A DNA stretch of 13,289 nucleotides from assembly GCA_045627805.1 (NCBI GenBank), contig JAZQOJ010000004.1, positions 1 through 13,289 of the forward strand, read 5' to 3'. Below, in pieces: positions 12,618-13,289 of this stretch. How positions within the stretch are numbered: position 1 is the first letter of the stretch; every line of letters begins with the position of its first letter. The DNA is from UBA1756 sp045627805. Its GTDB lineage: Bacteria > Bacteroidota > Bacteroidia > Bacteroidales > WCHB1-69. The notes beneath the pieces are model-generated. The model ran no database searches. It was not told where the DNA came from and worked only from the letters and a program-made list of their open reading frames with translations. The position numbers and the translations under genes were made by a program.

Positions 12618-13289
12618 ATGAATACTAAAAAAGTACTTGTTTCGATCCGAAATTGGTTCCTTATCGTGTTGGGACTGGCCATTTTCTGTTTTGGTTGGAC
12701 TGCATTTCTGCTTCCCAATATGGTGACGGGCGGCGGACTGAGCGGTATTGCGGCCATCGTTTATTTTGCGACTGGCTTTCCAGTGGCCATCACGACTTTC
12801 GTACTGAATTTGTTGTTGGTGGCGGTCGCCTGGAAAATTCTCGGGCGCAAGTTCTGCATCACTACCATCATCTGTACGGTCATTATGTCGGCGTTTATGG
12901 CGATAGGGCAGGGGATTTTCACGCAGCCGCTGGTGCCCGACGATCCCTTTATGTGCGCCGTGATTGGCGCGGCGCTGGCTGGTGTGGGTGTCGGCTTGTC
13001 GCTGACTTACGGCGGCAATACGGGCGGAACTGACATCGTGGTGCTGATGATGGCGAAATATCGCAAAATCTCCTACGGACGTGGAAGTCTCTATCTCAAC
13101 ATCCTCATCGTGCTTTCGTCGTATCTCACCGTTCACGACCCTGTGAAACTGGTTTATTCGGTAGTGGTTCTCTTCGCTTATATTTTCGTTTCCGATATCG
13201 TGATCGACGGTTACCGGCAGACGTTCCAGTTTATGGTTTTCTCCACCAAGAACCGCGAGATTGCGGAACGCATCAACCACGAACTGCAC
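12618..13289 (+). CDS. YitT-family multi-pass membrane protein (3' partial)
   Basis: The first 224 residues of a membrane protein of the YitT family (a YitT/DUF161 membrane region followed by a DUF2179 domain); the window cuts it before the stop. Hydrophobic segments lie at about residues 13-33, 43-54, 55-74, 79-97, 111-131, 156-172 and 178-196. The conserved glycine motifs are visible: GGGLSG at 38-43 and GGNTGGTDI at 132-140. After the last membrane segment, QTFQFMVFSTKNREIAERI (201-219) begins the soluble C-terminal domain. Family members are usually around 280-300 residues, so roughly a quarter is missing. The biochemical role is not established; a transport role is often assumed. ATG 12618 has an A-rich leader without a clear Shine-Dalgarno sequence, which is normal for Bacteroidota. 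It lies 59 bases after the small lipoprotein gene and looks like unrelated housekeeping-type content rather than part of the adhesin operon. Confidence 0.93.
   Translation, partial: MNTKKVLVSIRNWFLIVLGLAIFCFGWTAFLLPNMVTGGGLSGIAAIVYFATGFPVAITTFVLNLLLVAVAWKILGRKFCITTIICTVIMSAFMAIGQGIFTQPLVPDDPFMCAVIGAALAGVGVGLSLTYGGNTGGTDIVVLMMAKYRKISYGRGSLYLNILIVLSSYLTVHDPVKLVYSVVVLFAYIFVSDIVIDGYRQTFQFMVFSTKNREIAERINHELH

Noticed and set aside
12519..13289. Minus-strand open frame of 256 codons opposite the YitT gene
   Set aside because: The plus strand gives an unmistakable YitT-family membrane protein, while the antisense product is a low-complexity His/Arg/Gln/Asn-rich string.

Overview
The window is a plus-strand stretch of a Bacteroidota genome, probably Bacteroidales. 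The evidence is a type B sorting domain of the type IX secretion system (T9SS) at the C-terminus of a giant secreted protein, SprB-like repeats, Bacteroidota-style lipoprotein signal peptides, and starts mostly without Shine-Dalgarno sequences. I see no convincing gene on the minus strand and no tRNA, rRNA, CRISPR array, transposase or phage gene.

Region 1 (1-11444, 86% of the window) is one uninterrupted reading frame, the 3' part of a giant cell-surface adhesin-like protein. Its N-terminus lies upstream of the window. The visible 3813 residues have a layered architecture. First come HYR-like (hyalin-repeat-like) modules with four cysteines each. These are organised with three other module types into a seven-module block of about 610 residues, in the order A1-A2-A3-B-C-D-E. 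There are three complete blocks (2463-4298, 4299-6128, 6129-7955). An irregular, 5'-cut block precedes them (1-2462), and a block truncated after module C follows (7956-9269). At 9270 the pattern changes to seven tandem SprB-type repeats, then one PKD domain, then the T9SS type B sorting domain (11166-11441).

Region 2 (11447-12336) holds two small lipoprotein genes packed directly behind the giant gene (2-base gap, then a 4-base ATGA overlap). They look like diverged tandem paralogues with a lipocalin-like fold and are probably co-transcribed with the adhesin. This makes them candidate surface partners of it. No PorP/SprF-like gene, the usual neighbour of SprB-type adhesins, is visible in the window.

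Region 3 (12337-13289) holds a very small Cys/His/Arg-rich lipoprotein gene, a short A/T-rich leader with a weak promoter candidate and a small hairpin, and the start of a YitT-family membrane protein gene cut by the window end.

The most noteworthy signal is the higher-order repeat. Modules resemble the module at the same position in other blocks more than their own neighbours. This implies growth of the protein by duplication of whole seven-module blocks.
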